64,000 bases of DNA from Pistricoccus aurantiacus. Lineage in GTDB: Bacteria > Pseudomonadota > Gammaproteobacteria > Pseudomonadales > Halomonadaceae. Positions 1 to 11,415 of this stretch are shown in pieces (positions within the stretch are counted from its first letter, which is position 1; each line of letters begins with the position of its first letter). The notes under the pieces were generated by a model. It worked only from the letters and a program-made list of their open reading frames with translations, made no database searches and had not been told where the DNA came from. Position numbers and translations under genes: made by a program. The stretch lies in the NCBI RefSeq assembly GCF_042682565.1, contig NZ_JBHUIC010000011.1; one strand, written 5' to 3'.

Positions 1-583
1 CGGCCTCGGCGATGGTATCGGTGAGATCCGCCATGCCGCCGCAGCCCAGCACAATGGCGCCGATGTTGTCCTCGTCCCGAGCGCGCTTGCATTCGTCGAT
101 GATGCGCACCAAGGCGGCGTCGCTGTCCTCTTCCAGATCGAGCACGGGGATCTCCGCGGCCCGGACGCGCCGGCAGTGATGGCTGAAGCCATAGTTGTCC
201 AGCAGGTGCTCGGCGATGATACCGGTACGCCCCAGGGTGGTGACGATGGAAAAGCGCGTGCTGATCAGGGTTGCCATGTGAAAGGCCGCCTCGGCGATGC
301 CGATCACCGGCGCCCGGGTCAGTTCCCGAGCGGCCATCAGCCCCGGATCGCCAAAACAGGCGATGATGTAGGCATCCACCTGTTCACGTTCGCCCTTCGT
401 GATCTCTTCCAACACACCCACCGCGCTGATGGCCTCGTCGAAATGACTCTCGATGGAAACCGGACCGCTTTCCGGATTGGAAGCGCTGGTCTGAGTGCCC
501 GGTGCCGCAATGCGCTTCGCCGCTTCGCCGATGGTCGCCGTCATGCCGGCGGTGGTATTGGGATTGATCAGGCGGATATGCAT
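1..583 (-). CDS. Asp/Glu/hydantoin racemase family protein, probable allantoin racemase (3' part missing)
   Basis: The gene starts at 583 with an AGGAG-like site upstream and runs off the left edge; 194 codons are visible. The N-terminus MHIRLINPNTT is typical of the HpxA/hydantoin racemase family. The two expected catalytic cysteines are present, in IIACFGDPG (about residue 76) and VLGCGGM (about residue 181). The family interconverts R- and S-allantoin or hydantoins through two cysteine acid/base residues. The neighbouring permease, allantoinase and ureidoglycolate genes favour allantoin as substrate, so that both enantiomers can reach PuuE. Hydantoin racemase is the main alternative. Family is certain, substrate is inferred. 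Confidence 0.85.
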   Translation of the reverse strand, partial: MHIRLINPNTTAGMTATIGEAAKRIAAPGTQTSASNPESGPVSIESHFDEAISAVGVLEEITKGEREQVDAYIIACFGDPGLMAARELTRAPVIGIAEAAFHMATLISTRFSIVTTLGRTGIIAEHLLDNYGFSHHCRRVRAAEIPVLDLEEDSDAALVRIIDECKRARDEDNIGAIVLGCGGMADLTDTIAEA

Positions 584-632
584 GCAGGCGGCTCCTGGAG
601 GATGCACAAATTTCGTCAACAAAGAAATGTCT

Positions 633-646
633 CTTTGTACACAAAG
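633..646. promoter_or_regulatory. Putative FadR/GntR-type operator upstream of the racemase
   Basis: The arms CTTTGT and ACAAAG form a perfect 6-bp inverted repeat with a 2-nt centre, 50 bp upstream of the racemase start. The core TTGTACACAA recurs identically upstream of gcl (5404-5413) and is close to the t.GTa.tAC.a pattern known for FadR-subfamily GntR regulators. No regulator gene is visible in the window. Confidence 0.5.
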
Positions 647-755
647 TAGCCGCTTGTTTTGCCTGAGGCAAGAAAAATAGTGGATTCGATAAAAAAATTA
701 AGCCAGCTAAAACAACAAGTTGGCAATAAATAAGCGAGCTAATATAAAATATATT

Positions 756-765
756 TTGTATACGG
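756..765. promoter_or_regulatory. Second, half-conserved copy of the operator motif
   Basis: TTGTATACGG keeps the left arm and centre of the motif. It continues as GGTTTATGT, and that stretch reappears in inverted orientation beside the motif at 2706-2720. The shared extended sequence supports a functional relation between the two control regions. Confidence 0.35.
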
Positions 766-1012
766 TTTATGTCCATCAAAATTATATTTTATGTATCCAT
801 GCCTCTATTCTTTATTGTGCTCAGACATCGACGAAGTTGTATTCTTTTTGTTAGCTAGAAAAACGCAATGCTTGATGTAATCGTCCGTCCTTGATCTTTT
901 TTATCGCAATGGTTGACCCAGGAGAAAAGGCTGGCCAAGCGATCTCAGCCGCAAGCGGTTTGGATAATAGATGAGGGGATGACGGAAAGGCGCGCGCAAG
1001 CGGACTAGGCCA

Positions 1013-2569
1013 TCAGTGAACCGAGGGAATCGCGATCGGCTCTCCGCTGACGTCCCGGATCGGCATCGATCGGTCCGCCACGATCAGATAGAAGAGGGCG
1101 CCAAGACCCGCGCCGATAAACCAGGAAAACTCGGAAAAAGAATCGAAGTAGGGTACCAGCGCAATGATGATGGTAATGAGAGCGGCGGGGATCAACGCGC
1201 CGATCGCCCGCAGGTTGTAGCCGTTGACGTAATAATAATCGCCGGTTGCCTTGTTGTCGTACAGGTCCGGCACGTTGATCCGTGCTCGGCGGATCAGCCA
1301 GTAGTCGGCGATGATCACACCAAATACCGGTCCCAGAACAGCGCCCAGACCACCGAGAAAGTATTCGATGACCACCGGCGAATTGTAGAGATTCCACGGC
1401 AGAATGATCAGACCGAGGATCGCGGTGACCAGGCCGGAGCGGGCGAAGGTCAGGTAGCGTGGAAACAGGTCCGTGAACATGTAGATCGGCGCGACGAAGT
1501 TGGCGATCAGATTGACCGCCACGGTGACGATGATCAGGGCCAGGGCGGCCAGCACCAGCAGCGTGGTGTTGGGAATGGCCTCGACGATGTCCGCCGGGCT
1601 GGTGATGATTTCCCCATCGATCAGATACTGGGATCCGGAGAGCATCACGACGATGACGGCGAAGAACAGCATGTTCAGCGGAATGCCGAAGAAGTTGCCG
1701 CGAGTGATGGCCTTCCTGGAAACGGCGTTGCGAGTGAAATCACAGAAGTTGAGTACGAAGGTGCCGTAGATGGCCACCCACAGGGCGCTGGCGGCGAAGA
1801 TGTGCAGCCACATGTCGCCGCCGGTAAGGGAATTGCTCGTGCTCCAGGCGATCGAGGCATCCGCCTCGAGGAACATCCAGATGGCGAGGGCGAGCATGGT
1901 GAACAGGATGACGGGCCCGGCGAACGCCTCGTACTTGCGGATCATCTCCATCCCGAAGCTTACGATGACGACCTGGAGGATCCACAGTGTGATGAACGAT
2001 ATCCAGCCTAGTGTCGAGAGTCCTAGAATCGAATCCTCGTCCAGAGGCGCCCATTGCGGAGCGAGTGCGAGAATCAGCACCCTGAGCACCACTGACGCCA
2101 GATAGGTCTGAACGCCGAACCAGACGATGGCGACGCCACCGCGGACGATCGCGGAGATTTGCCCGCCCCATACGCCGAAGGCGATTCTGCTCAGGACGGG
2201 AAACGGCAGCCCGGTCTTTTCCCCCATGTAGCCGGACAGATTAAGCAGCAGAAACAGCAGCACCGCGCCCAGCATGAAGGCAAGCAGGATCTGCCACGCA
2301 CCCAGGCCAAGAGCGAACAGCCCGATGGCAAAGGTGTAGTTCCCCAAACTGTGAACGTCGTTGGCCCAAAGGGTAAAGATGTTGTAGGTGCTCCACTGTC
2401 GCCCCTGCCGTTTCGTGGGAGCCAGATCCGCATTATAGAGTCGTGAGCTGATATCCGGGTCGATGGTACGGGCGGTTTCGTAGGCAGCGCCAGGCGGGAT
2501 ACCACCGACGTCATCAGGCTTCATGGCAAAGGCCTTGTTTTTTAAATTGTTTTTGAAGTATGGAAGCAT
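1013..2569 (-). CDS. NCS1-family nucleobase/allantoin:cation symporter
   Basis: A 518-residue inner-membrane transporter with about twelve hydrophobic segments. The N-terminal loop with PTKRQGRQW followed by NIFTLWANDVHSLGNY is the typical NCS1 entry to helix 1, and GEKTGLPFPVLSR marks helix 2. The family imports purines, pyrimidines, hydantoins or allantoin with Na+ or H+. The position between the racemase and puuE points to allantoin or a related ureide. A second start at 2524 (MKPDDVGGIPP) has an AAGG at good spacing and may be the true one; it gives 503 residues, closer to the family norm. Substrate is inferred from context only. Confidence 0.85.
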   Translation of the reverse strand: MLPYFKNNLKNKAFAMKPDDVGGIPPGAAYETARTIDPDISSRLYNADLAPTKRQGRQWSTYNIFTLWANDVHSLGNYTFAIGLFALGLGAWQILLAFMLGAVLLFLLLNLSGYMGEKTGLPFPVLSRIAFGVWGGQISAIVRGGVAIVWFGVQTYLASVVLRVLILALAPQWAPLDEDSILGLSTLGWISFITLWILQVVIVSFGMEMIRKYEAFAGPVILFTMLALAIWMFLEADASIAWSTSNSLTGGDMWLHIFAASALWVAIYGTFVLNFCDFTRNAVSRKAITRGNFFGIPLNMLFFAVIVVMLSGSQYLIDGEIITSPADIVEAIPNTTLLVLAALALIIVTVAVNLIANFVAPIYMFTDLFPRYLTFARSGLVTAILGLIILPWNLYNSPVVIEYFLGGLGAVLGPVFGVIIADYWLIRRARINVPDLYDNKATGDYYYVNGYNLRAIGALIPAALITIIIALVPYFDSFSEFSWFIGAGLGALFYLIVADRSMPIRDVSGEPIAIPSVH

Positions 2570-2705
2570 AATCCACGTCTTTCCACTGAAAAACCAATCC
2601 GCGAGTTCATCGACTGTCTGCTTTTTCTGAACATGATTGTTGAAGGAAGAGTGGCGTTAAAGCGGGTAAAGCTTGCAAGGCTGGTGGACACAATCTATTT
2701 TTAAA

Positions 2706-2715
2706 TTGTATACAT
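2706..2715. promoter_or_regulatory. Operator motif in the divergent permease/puuE promoter region
   Basis: TTGTATACAT is a near-palindromic match to the motif at 635, 756 and 5404. It lies between the leftward permease and the rightward puuE, where one bound regulator could control both directions. Confidence 0.45.
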
Positions 2716-2782
2716 AAACCGTCGTTGACACCTTTACCGACGAACGTCTCGGTTCCTACCAAAACAGCCAGGAAAATTTCCG

Positions 2783-3724
2783 ATGAATCCAACAGTGAAT
2801 AATTCCTATCCCCGCGATCTGATCGGCTACGGCAAGAATCCCCCCCAGGCCAACTGGCCGGACAAGGCGAAGATCGCCGTGCAATTCGTGCTCAACTACG
2901 AGGAAGGTGGCGAGAATTGCGTGCTGCATGGGGATACCCATTCGGAAAAATTCCTCTCCGAGATCGTCGGCGCGGATGCCTATCCCGCCCGCCATTTGAG
3001 CATGGAGTCGATCTACGAGTACGGCTCCCGGGCCGGCGTCTGGCGTATTCTCAAGGAATTCGAGCGGCGCAACCTGCCGTTGACCGTGTTCGGCGTGGCC
3101 ATGGCGTTGGAGCGTCATCCGGAAGTCGCCCAGGCCTTCAAGGACTTGGGGCACGAGATCGCCTGTCACGGCTACCGCTGGCTCCACTATCAGGATGCCT
3201 CCGAGAAGGTCGAGCGCGAGCACATGCAAAAGGCCATCGAGATCTTCCAGGATCTGTATGGCGAGAAGCCGCTGGGCTGGTATACCGGTCGCGACAGCCC
3301 CAATACCCGCCGTCTGGTGCTTGACGAGGGCTCTTTCCTCTACGACAGCGACTACTACGGCGACGACCTGCCGTTTTGGATGCGCGAAGAGGATAGCCAG
3401 GGTGAGCTGCGCGACCTGCTGATCGTGCCCTATACGCTGGATGCCAACGACATGCGCTTCGCTTCACCCCAGGGCTTCAACACCGCGGAGCATTTCTTCA
3501 CCTATCTGCGCGACGCCTTCGACGTGCTTTACGCGGAAGGCGAGGACACGCCCAAGATGATGTCCATCGGCATGCACTGTCGCCTGCTTGGCCGCCCCGG
3601 CCGTTTCCGCGCCCTGCAGCGCTTCCTGGATCATATCGAAGCCCACGATCGTGTCTGGATCACTCGTCGGGTGGATATCGCCAGACACTGGGCGGAGCAT
3701 CACCCGGCGGCGAAACAACAATAA
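2783..3724 (+). CDS. puuE: Allantoinase PuuE (polysaccharide-deacetylase fold)
   Basis: A 313-residue protein that starts NPTVNNSYPRDLIGYG, a recognisable PuuE N-terminus. It has the NodB-like core, with FVLNYEEGGENCVLHGD near residue 35 and GHEIACHGYRW near residue 125. PuuE hydrolyses S-allantoin to allantoate, a cofactor-light alternative to metal-dependent AllB/HpxB allantoinase. It is the first gene of a rightward run, puuE-allA-allE, with a 13-bp gap to allA. The divergent permease upstream would supply substrate. No gene for allantoate hydrolysis (allC or alc) follows, so that enzyme must be encoded elsewhere, perhaps left of this window. Confidence 0.93.
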   Translation: MNPTVNNSYPRDLIGYGKNPPQANWPDKAKIAVQFVLNYEEGGENCVLHGDTHSEKFLSEIVGADAYPARHLSMESIYEYGSRAGVWRILKEFERRNLPLTVFGVAMALERHPEVAQAFKDLGHEIACHGYRWLHYQDASEKVEREHMQKAIEIFQDLYGEKPLGWYTGRDSPNTRRLVLDEGSFLYDSDYYGDDLPFWMREEDSQGELRDLLIVPYTLDANDMRFASPQGFNTAEHFFTYLRDAFDVLYAEGEDTPKMMSIGMHCRLLGRPGRFRALQRFLDHIEAHDRVWITRRVDIARHWAEHHPAAKQQ

Positions 3725-3737
3725 TCAGGAGAATTCC

Positions 3738-4232
3738 ATGCTTGAACTCAAGGCCCAGCCGCTGACGCAGGATGCCTTTGCCCCCTTCGGCGAGGTGATC
3801 GACGTTCGCACCTCGGACTCCTTTCCCATCAATGCCGGACTGACCCAGCGTCATCACGACCTGGCCAAGGTCGAAATCCTGGGGGAAGAGGCACATACCC
3901 TGATCAGCATCTTCGTCAGCCAGCCGATTTCCGTACCGCTGGAACTCAGGTTTCTCGAACGTCATCCCCAGGGCAGCCAGGCGTTCATGCCGCTCCACGA
4001 GGAGCGTTTCATCGTGGTGGTAGCGCCCAAGGGCGAGACGATCGATCCCCAGGAAGTGCGCGCCTTCGTCACCGACGGTCGCCAGGGGGTGAACTACCGC
4101 GCCGGTACCTGGCATGCCATCCAGTCCGTGCTGGAGCGGGAAGGGGAGTTCCTGGTGGTCGATCGCGGCGGCAAGGGCAACAACTGCGACGAATACCCCA
4201 TCGATCTGCGCATCACCCTGGATCAGGCGTGA
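3738..4232 (+). CDS. allA: Ureidoglycolate lyase
   Basis: A 164-residue cupin-fold enzyme that splits S-ureidoglycolate into glyoxylate and urea. The start at 3738 is set by CAGGAG a few bases upstream and gives the family N-terminus LKAQPLTQDAFAPFGEVI. The C-terminal YRAGTWHAIQSVL and FLVVDRGGKGNNC stretches are diagnostic of AllA. It lies directly behind puuE and before allE. The glyoxylate produced would feed the gcl operon just downstream. Confidence 0.93.
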   Translation: MLELKAQPLTQDAFAPFGEVIDVRTSDSFPINAGLTQRHHDLAKVEILGEEAHTLISIFVSQPISVPLELRFLERHPQGSQAFMPLHEERFIVVVAPKGETIDPQEVRAFVTDGRQGVNYRAGTWHAIQSVLEREGEFLVVDRGGKGNNCDEYPIDLRITLDQA

Positions 4233-4295
4233 ACCGGCGCCGCTCGTCATGAAACGATCATCAGAACAACCATCAAACAGGAAAAGGTAACCATC

Positions 4296-5147
4296 ATGGC
4301 TGAACGCAGCTACTACGCGCCCAAGGGCGGCTTGCCGGGTCAAACCCAGATGACCGCGGATCGCGCGATCTTCACCGAAGCCTACGTGGTCATTCCCAAG
4401 GGCGTGATGCGCGATATCGTCACCAGTTTTTTGCCGTTCTGGGACAAGACCCGCCTGTGGGTGCTGGCGCGGCCCCTGTCCGGTTTCGCCGAAACGTTCT
4501 CCCAGTACATCATGGAGGTGGCGCCTGGTGGCGGCAGCGACAGGCCGGAGGAAGACGAGGGCGCCGAAGCGGTGCTGTTCGTGGTGGAAGGGGAACTGAC
4601 CCTGACCCTGGCCGGGGAGAAACACGTCATGCAGCCCGGCGGCTACGCCTTCATTCCGCCCGCAAGCGACTGGCAGGTACGCAACGATGGCGACAGCGAA
4701 GTGCGCTTCCACTGGATTCGAAAGGCCTATGAGCACGTCGACGGCATCGAGGTGCCGGAGGCCTTCGTCACCAACGAAAAGGACATCGAGCCCGCCGCGA
4801 TGCCGGATACCAACGGCGCCTGGGCGACCACCCGCTTTGTCGAAGCCACGGACCTGCGTCACGACATGCACGTGACCATCGTGACCTTCCAGCCCGGCGG
4901 CGTCATCCCCTTCGACGAGACCCATATCATGGAGCACGGACTGTACGTGCTCGAAGGCAAGGCGGTCTATCACCTGAATCAGGACTGGGTCGAGGTCGAG
5001 GCCGGCGACTTCATGTGGCTGCGGGCGTTCTGCCCCCAGGCCTGCTACGCCGGTGGCCCGGGTCCCTTCCGCTATCTGCTCTACAAGGACGTCAATCGTC
5101 ATCCCAAGCTTAACGCCTCTACCGCCTATCGGGGGACGGCGCGCTAG
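4296..5147 (+). CDS. allE: (S)-ureidoglycine aminohydrolase (bicupin)
   Basis: A 283-residue double-cupin protein. Cupin 1 spans roughly residues 60-145 with VEGELTLTLAGE. Cupin 2 spans roughly 190-270 with IPFDETHIMEHGLYVLEG, whose E, H, H and further acidic residues are the expected Mn2+ ligands. The family (E. coli YlbA, renamed AllE) releases ammonia from S-ureidoglycine to give ureidoglycolate, the substrate of AllA. Its presence implies that allantoate is opened by an AllC-type amidohydrolase rather than by allantoicase. The gene follows allA after 63 bp. Confidence 0.92.
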   Translation: MAERSYYAPKGGLPGQTQMTADRAIFTEAYVVIPKGVMRDIVTSFLPFWDKTRLWVLARPLSGFAETFSQYIMEVAPGGGSDRPEEDEGAEAVLFVVEGELTLTLAGEKHVMQPGGYAFIPPASDWQVRNDGDSEVRFHWIRKAYEHVDGIEVPEAFVTNEKDIEPAAMPDTNGAWATTRFVEATDLRHDMHVTIVTFQPGGVIPFDETHIMEHGLYVLEGKAVYHLNQDWVEVEAGDFMWLRAFCPQACYAGGPGPFRYLLYKDVNRHPKLNASTAYRGTAR

Positions 5148-5447
5148 TCGCCCTCGAGAGTTTCGGCGAGGGTCGCCGACGTTTATCGAGGTTTTCAGGT
5201 CGGTGGTCACGCCGGCCTGGATATTTCCGCGTTTCTTCCTTTATTCAGCGTGACCATCCGGCTTGTTTTTGCTTGTCGGTTAATGTTTCCGATTTTTTAT
5301 ATATAGGTAATTCTTTGTATTAAAAGAGTTTTATGATATTTGCTTTTCTTATTGGAAATATTTTCCATAAAAATATTGACAGTCTTCGGGCGCCCGCCTA
5401 GTTTTGTACACAAGAACAACCCCAACCCCTTTCCAGGAGAATGTCCC
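5148..5447. other. Intergenic region with the gcl operon promoter
   Basis: This 300-bp gap has no gene. Its right half is AT-rich and carries a -35-like TTGACA, a weak -10 and an operator copy just before gcl. An in-frame ATG at 5340 would add an unsupported N-terminal extension across this promoter and was not used. Confidence 0.6.
5376..5413 (+). promoter_or_regulatory. gcl promoter with overlapping operator
   Basis: TTGACA at 5376-5381 is followed after 17 bp by TAGTTT (5399-5404), a poor -10. The motif TTGTACACAA at 5404-5413 overlaps the predicted transcription start, so a bound protein would block initiation. The decamer is identical to the one upstream of the racemase, which links glyoxylate disposal to allantoin breakdown. 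Confidence 0.5.
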
Positions 5448-7235
<1,788 letters not shown>

Positions 7236-7331
7236 TAGAACGCTTGATAAAATGAAAACACGTTCTGGTGCGGGCAGGGCCGGCGCTGGAACGTGGTTGT
7301 CACTGTCATAAGGATATTGGGAGGAGTTGAT

Positions 7332-8108
<777 letters not shown>

Positions 8109-8175
8109 GCGTCACACGCACTCGTCAGCATGTTTTCAGCATAGTTTTCAGAAAATAGTTTGAAGGAGAGAGACA

Positions 8176-9063
8176 ATGAGCAAGATCGGTTTTATTGGTC
8201 TGGGTATCATGGGTCGTCCGATGGCCGGCCATCTGCTGGACGCCGGCCACGAGCTGGTGACCGTCAAGCGCGACAAGCCGCTGGACCAGGCGCTTGCCGA
8301 CAAGGGCATGCAGGAATTGGCGGACCCCAAGGCGGTGGCGGAGCAGTCCGAGATCATCATCACCATGGTGCCGGATACCCCGGACGTGGAGCAGGTGCTG
8401 TTCGGCGAAGACGGTGTCGTGCACGGCCTGCAGAAAGACGCCCTGGTCATCGACATGAGCTCCATCGCGCCGATGCCCACCCAGGAATTCGCCAGGCGCA
8501 TCGAAGAGGCAGGCGGTGAGTATGTCGACGCGCCGGTTTCCGGCGGTGAAGGCGGTGCCATCAACGCCGCTCTGACCATCATGGTCGGTGCCACGGAAAA
8601 AGGCTTCGAGCGCGCCAGGCCGGTCCTCGAGGTGATGGGCAAGACCATCACGCGCATCGGCGGCCACGGTGCCGGCCAGACCTGCAAGGTGGCCAACCAG
8701 ATCGTTGTTGCCTTGACCATCGAAGCCGTCGCGGAAGGCCTGCTGTTCGCTTCCAAGGCCGGCGCCGACGTCGAGAAGGTCCGCGAATCCCTGCTGGGCG
8801 GCCTGGCTTCGTCGAAGATTCTCGACGTGCACGGCGAGCGCATGATCAAGCGCACCTTCGATCCGGGCTTCAAGATCAAGCTGCACCAGAAGGATCTCAA
8901 TCTGGCCCTGGAAGGCGCGCGTACCCTGAACCTGTCCCTGCCGGGTACCGCCAACGCTCAGCAGCTGTTCCAGGCCTGTGCGGCCAACGGCGGCGCGGAC
9001 TGGGATCACTCCGGTATCCTGCGTGCGCTCGAAAAGCTCGCCGACCATGAAGTCGGTCAGTAA
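8176..9063 (+). CDS. glxR: 2-hydroxy-3-oxopropionate (tartronate semialdehyde) reductase
   Basis: A 295-residue beta-hydroxyacid dehydrogenase. The NAD(P) fold is at the N-terminus (GFIGLGIMGRPMAGHLL), the substrate loop is DAPVSGGEGGA near residue 121, and the catalytic lysine lies in GQTCKVANQ near residue 170. It reduces tartronate semialdehyde to glycerate, ending the glycerate pathway from glyoxylate. GAAGGAGAG precedes the ATG. In P. putida the homologous operon continues with ttuD and pykF; here no ttuD or glycerate kinase follows. Confidence 0.94.
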   Translation: MSKIGFIGLGIMGRPMAGHLLDAGHELVTVKRDKPLDQALADKGMQELADPKAVAEQSEIIITMVPDTPDVEQVLFGEDGVVHGLQKDALVIDMSSIAPMPTQEFARRIEEAGGEYVDAPVSGGEGGAINAALTIMVGATEKGFERARPVLEVMGKTITRIGGHGAGQTCKVANQIVVALTIEAVAEGLLFASKAGADVEKVRESLLGGLASSKILDVHGERMIKRTFDPGFKIKLHQKDLNLALEGARTLNLSLPGTANAQQLFQACAANGGADWDHSGILRALEKLADHEVGQ

Positions 9064-9151
9064 GTCGCAAGTCGTAATCTGAAAGCCATGTGCTTTCCCT
9101 GGGGCGGACGACGACTCGATGTCCGCCCGTGCCACTCCCCCGTGGCTTTCC

Positions 9152-9201
9152 CCGACGGCTGGTATCCCCTGAACATCTCGCTGCCCGCCGTCGGTTTTTT
9201 T
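9152..9201 (+). terminator. Rho-independent terminator after glxR
   Basis: The arms CCGACGGC (9152-9159) and GCCGTCGG (9187-9194) pair perfectly and are followed at once by seven T. The loop is long (27 nt), which may weaken it. It lies between glxR and pykA, so pykA is probably transcribed separately or only by read-through. Confidence 0.7.
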
Positions 9202-9324
9202 CTGGCCTGGCACTCGCCAGCCTGAATGCAGTACCGAATGTTTATCCAGGGTGGTAACCAGTCCATCTTGATGACACAACAATATCAACGCCGTTTACGC
9301 CGCCAGGTCGCTGCCGAGGTTGCC

Positions 9325-10782
9325 ATGAATCCGATGTCCCATACCCCCATTCGCCGCACCAAGATCGTCGCCACCCTAGGGCCGGCCAGCGATAAAGAAG
9401 GTGTGCTCGAAGCCATGCTCGAAGCCGGCGTCGATGTCGTGCGCCTGAACTTTTCCCACGGTTCCGTAGACGACCACCGTCGGAACCTGATCCGGGTGCG
9501 GGAAATCGCCGAACGTCTGGGCCGAAGCGTCGCCGCCCTGGGCGACCTGCAAGGTCCCAAGATCCGTATCGCGCGCTTCAAGGAGGGTGCGGTGCAGCTC
9601 GAGGAAGGCAAAGCCTTCGTGCTGGACGTTTCCCTGGACAGTGACGCCGGCGATGAGCATCAGGTGGGCTGCGATTACAAGGAACTGGCGGACGACATGC
9701 AGGAAGGCAACGTGCTGCTGCTCGACGACGGTCGTCTGGAGCTGGTGGTGAACAAGGTCGATCCGCCCAGGGTACATACCACCGTCAAGGTGGGCGGCAA
9801 GCTGTCCAACAACAAGGGCATCAACAAGCAGGGCGGCGGCCTTTCCGCGGCGGCGCTGACGGACAAGGACAAGGAGGATCTCAAGACCGCCATCGATATC
9901 GGCGTCGATTATCTGGCGGTCTCCTTCCCGCGCAACGCCGCGGACATGCAGGAAGCCCGGCGGCTGCTGGGCGAGGCGGGCAAGGAAATCGGCCTGGTGG
10001 CCAAGGTCGAGCGTGCCGAGGCGGTGGCCGACGATGAAACCCTCGACGGCATCATCAAGGCCAGCGAGGCGGTGATGGTGGCCCGGGGCGATCTCGGGGT
10101 GGAAATCGGCGATGCTCAGTTGATCGGCGTGCAGAAGCGTCTGATCAAGCGTGCCCGCAGCCTCAACCGCGCGGTGATCACCGCCACCCAGATGATGGAA
10201 TCGATGATCGACTCACCGCTGCCCACCCGCGCGGAGGTGTTCGACGTGGCCAACGCGGTGCTCGACGGCACCGACGCGGTGATGCTGTCCGCGGAAACCG
10301 CTGCCGGCAGCTTTCCGGTGGAAACTGTCGAAGCGATGGATCGCTTGTGCCTGGGGGCCGAGCGGGAGCGCAGCGCCCAGGAGTCCGGTCATCGTATCCA
10401 TGAGGGCTTCACGCATATCGACGAGACCGTGGCGCTGTCCGCCATGTACGCCGCCAACCACCTGAAGGGCGTCGCCGCCATCGCCTGCATGACCGCCAGC
10501 GGTTTCACGCCGCTGATCGCCTCGCGGATTCGTTCCGGGATACCCATCGTCGGCCTCGCCCACAATCCCGTCGCCCAGCGCCGTCTGGCCCTGTATCGCG
10601 GCGTGGTGTCGCTGCCTTTCGATACCAGCGGGATGGCCGCGGAAGAACTCGATGCCCAAGCCCTGGATTTGCTCAAGCAGCACAACCTGGTAAGTACCGG
10701 AGACGAGGTGATCCTTACCCGCGGTGATCACATGAACGCCCACGGCGGCACCAACACCATGAAAATCCTGCATGTAAGCTGA
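9325..10782 (+). CDS. pykA: Pyruvate kinase (PykA type)
   Basis: A 485-residue glycolytic enzyme that transfers phosphate from PEP to ADP. The start at 9325 has GAGG five bases upstream and gives MNPMSHTPIRRTKIVATLGPASD; an upstream ATG at 9226 lacks support. Visible motifs are RLNFSHG, GDLQGPKIR, the lysine motif VAKVERAEAV, MVARGDLGVE and ATQMMESM, followed by the C-terminal allosteric domain ending GGTNTMKIL. It resembles E. coli PykA (AMP-activated) more than PykF. A pyruvate kinase next to gcl-hyi-glxR also occurs in pseudomonads, where it completes glycerate to pyruvate conversion. Confidence 0.95.
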   Translation: MNPMSHTPIRRTKIVATLGPASDKEGVLEAMLEAGVDVVRLNFSHGSVDDHRRNLIRVREIAERLGRSVAALGDLQGPKIRIARFKEGAVQLEEGKAFVLDVSLDSDAGDEHQVGCDYKELADDMQEGNVLLLDDGRLELVVNKVDPPRVHTTVKVGGKLSNNKGINKQGGGLSAAALTDKDKEDLKTAIDIGVDYLAVSFPRNAADMQEARRLLGEAGKEIGLVAKVERAEAVADDETLDGIIKASEAVMVARGDLGVEIGDAQLIGVQKRLIKRARSLNRAVITATQMMESMIDSPLPTRAEVFDVANAVLDGTDAVMLSAETAAGSFPVETVEAMDRLCLGAERERSAQESGHRIHEGFTHIDETVALSAMYAANHLKGVAAIACMTASGFTPLIASRIRSGIPIVGLAHNPVAQRRLALYRGVVSLPFDTSGMAAEELDAQALDLLKQHNLVSTGDEVILTRGDHMNAHGGTNTMKILHVS

Positions 10783-10877
10783 TTGTCATCTGCTCGCTTT
10801 CCTGGTCCGGTATATGAGTTAGGGAGGCCATAGTTGACGCATATCAGGGTTCGGGTTCGGGGCAGCCGTTAGGATGG

Positions 10878-10904
10878 AGCTGGCGCATTGCGCCAGCTTT
10901 TTTA
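10878..10904 (+). terminator. Terminator downstream of pykA
   Basis: AGCTGGCGCA and TGCGCCAGCT form an almost loopless 10-bp inverted repeat followed by six T. It ends 44 bp before ubiT and should terminate pykA transcripts. Confidence 0.85.
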
Positions 10905-10947
10905 TCGATCCAGCTTTCTCGTATCGAGCAAGAACCAGGGATATGTC

Positions 10948-11415
10948 ATGCCATCGTTGTCTTCGTTGCCTCTTTCCCCGGCGCGGTTGATTCGCGCCCT
11001 TGATCCCCGCCTTCCCTTGGCGGTCAAGCGCCGTCTGGTGGAACCGCCGCTCAACCATGTCTTTGCGGATCCCCTCGAGGAGGGAGAGTTCGATGCGCTG
11101 GAGGGGCGTCGCCTGTCGCTATGTATCGAGGATCTGGGCGTGAATCTGACCCTGAGCCATCGACATCGTCGCCTGGTATTGGTGGAGGGCGCGGGGGAGG
11201 CCTGCATTCGCGGCGGCTGGCGTGAATTCCTGTGCCTGGCGACCCGTCGCGAGGATCCGGATAGCCTGTTCTTCCAACGTCGCCTGATCATCGAGGGCGA
11301 CACGGAGCTTGGTCTGATGGTCAAGAATCTGCTGGATGGCCTTGAAGAAGGCCTTACCCAGGGCCGCCTGGGCGAGGTGTTGGGGTGGCTCGAGCGGCTG
11401 GCGCGCCGGGACTGA
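10948..11415 (+). CDS. ubiT: Ubiquinone biosynthesis accessory factor UbiT (SCP2 domain)
   Basis: A 155-residue SCP2 lipid-binding protein. The core holds LSLCIEDLGVNLTL and the typical C-terminal IIEGDTELGLMVKNLLD. UbiT replaces UbiJ as the lipid-binding partner in the oxygen-independent ubiquinone pathway with UbiU and UbiV, whose genes lie convergently 268 bp away. That linkage makes the assignment strong. The start at 10948 was chosen for its CCAGGG and because the upstream extension is not conserved-looking. Confidence 0.88.
   Translation: MPSLSSLPLSPARLIRALDPRLPLAVKRRLVEPPLNHVFADPLEEGEFDALEGRRLSLCIEDLGVNLTLSHRHRRLVLVEGAGEACIRGGWREFLCLATRREDPDSLFFQRRLIIEGDTELGLMVKNLLDGLEEGLTQGRLGEVLGWLERLARRD

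Larger units (their letters stand above)
584..1012. other. AT-rich intergenic control region upstream of the racemase gene
   Basis: This 429-bp gap separates two leftward genes. It is much richer in A+T than its surroundings and has no convincing gene; the overlapping frames look like shadows. It holds two copies of the regulatory motif found elsewhere in the purine block (635-644 and 756-765), so it probably contains the racemase promoter. Confidence 0.6.

Noticed and set aside
3660..5210. 516-codon minus-strand open frame
   Set aside because: It is antisense to allA and allE, both well identified, and shows no family features.
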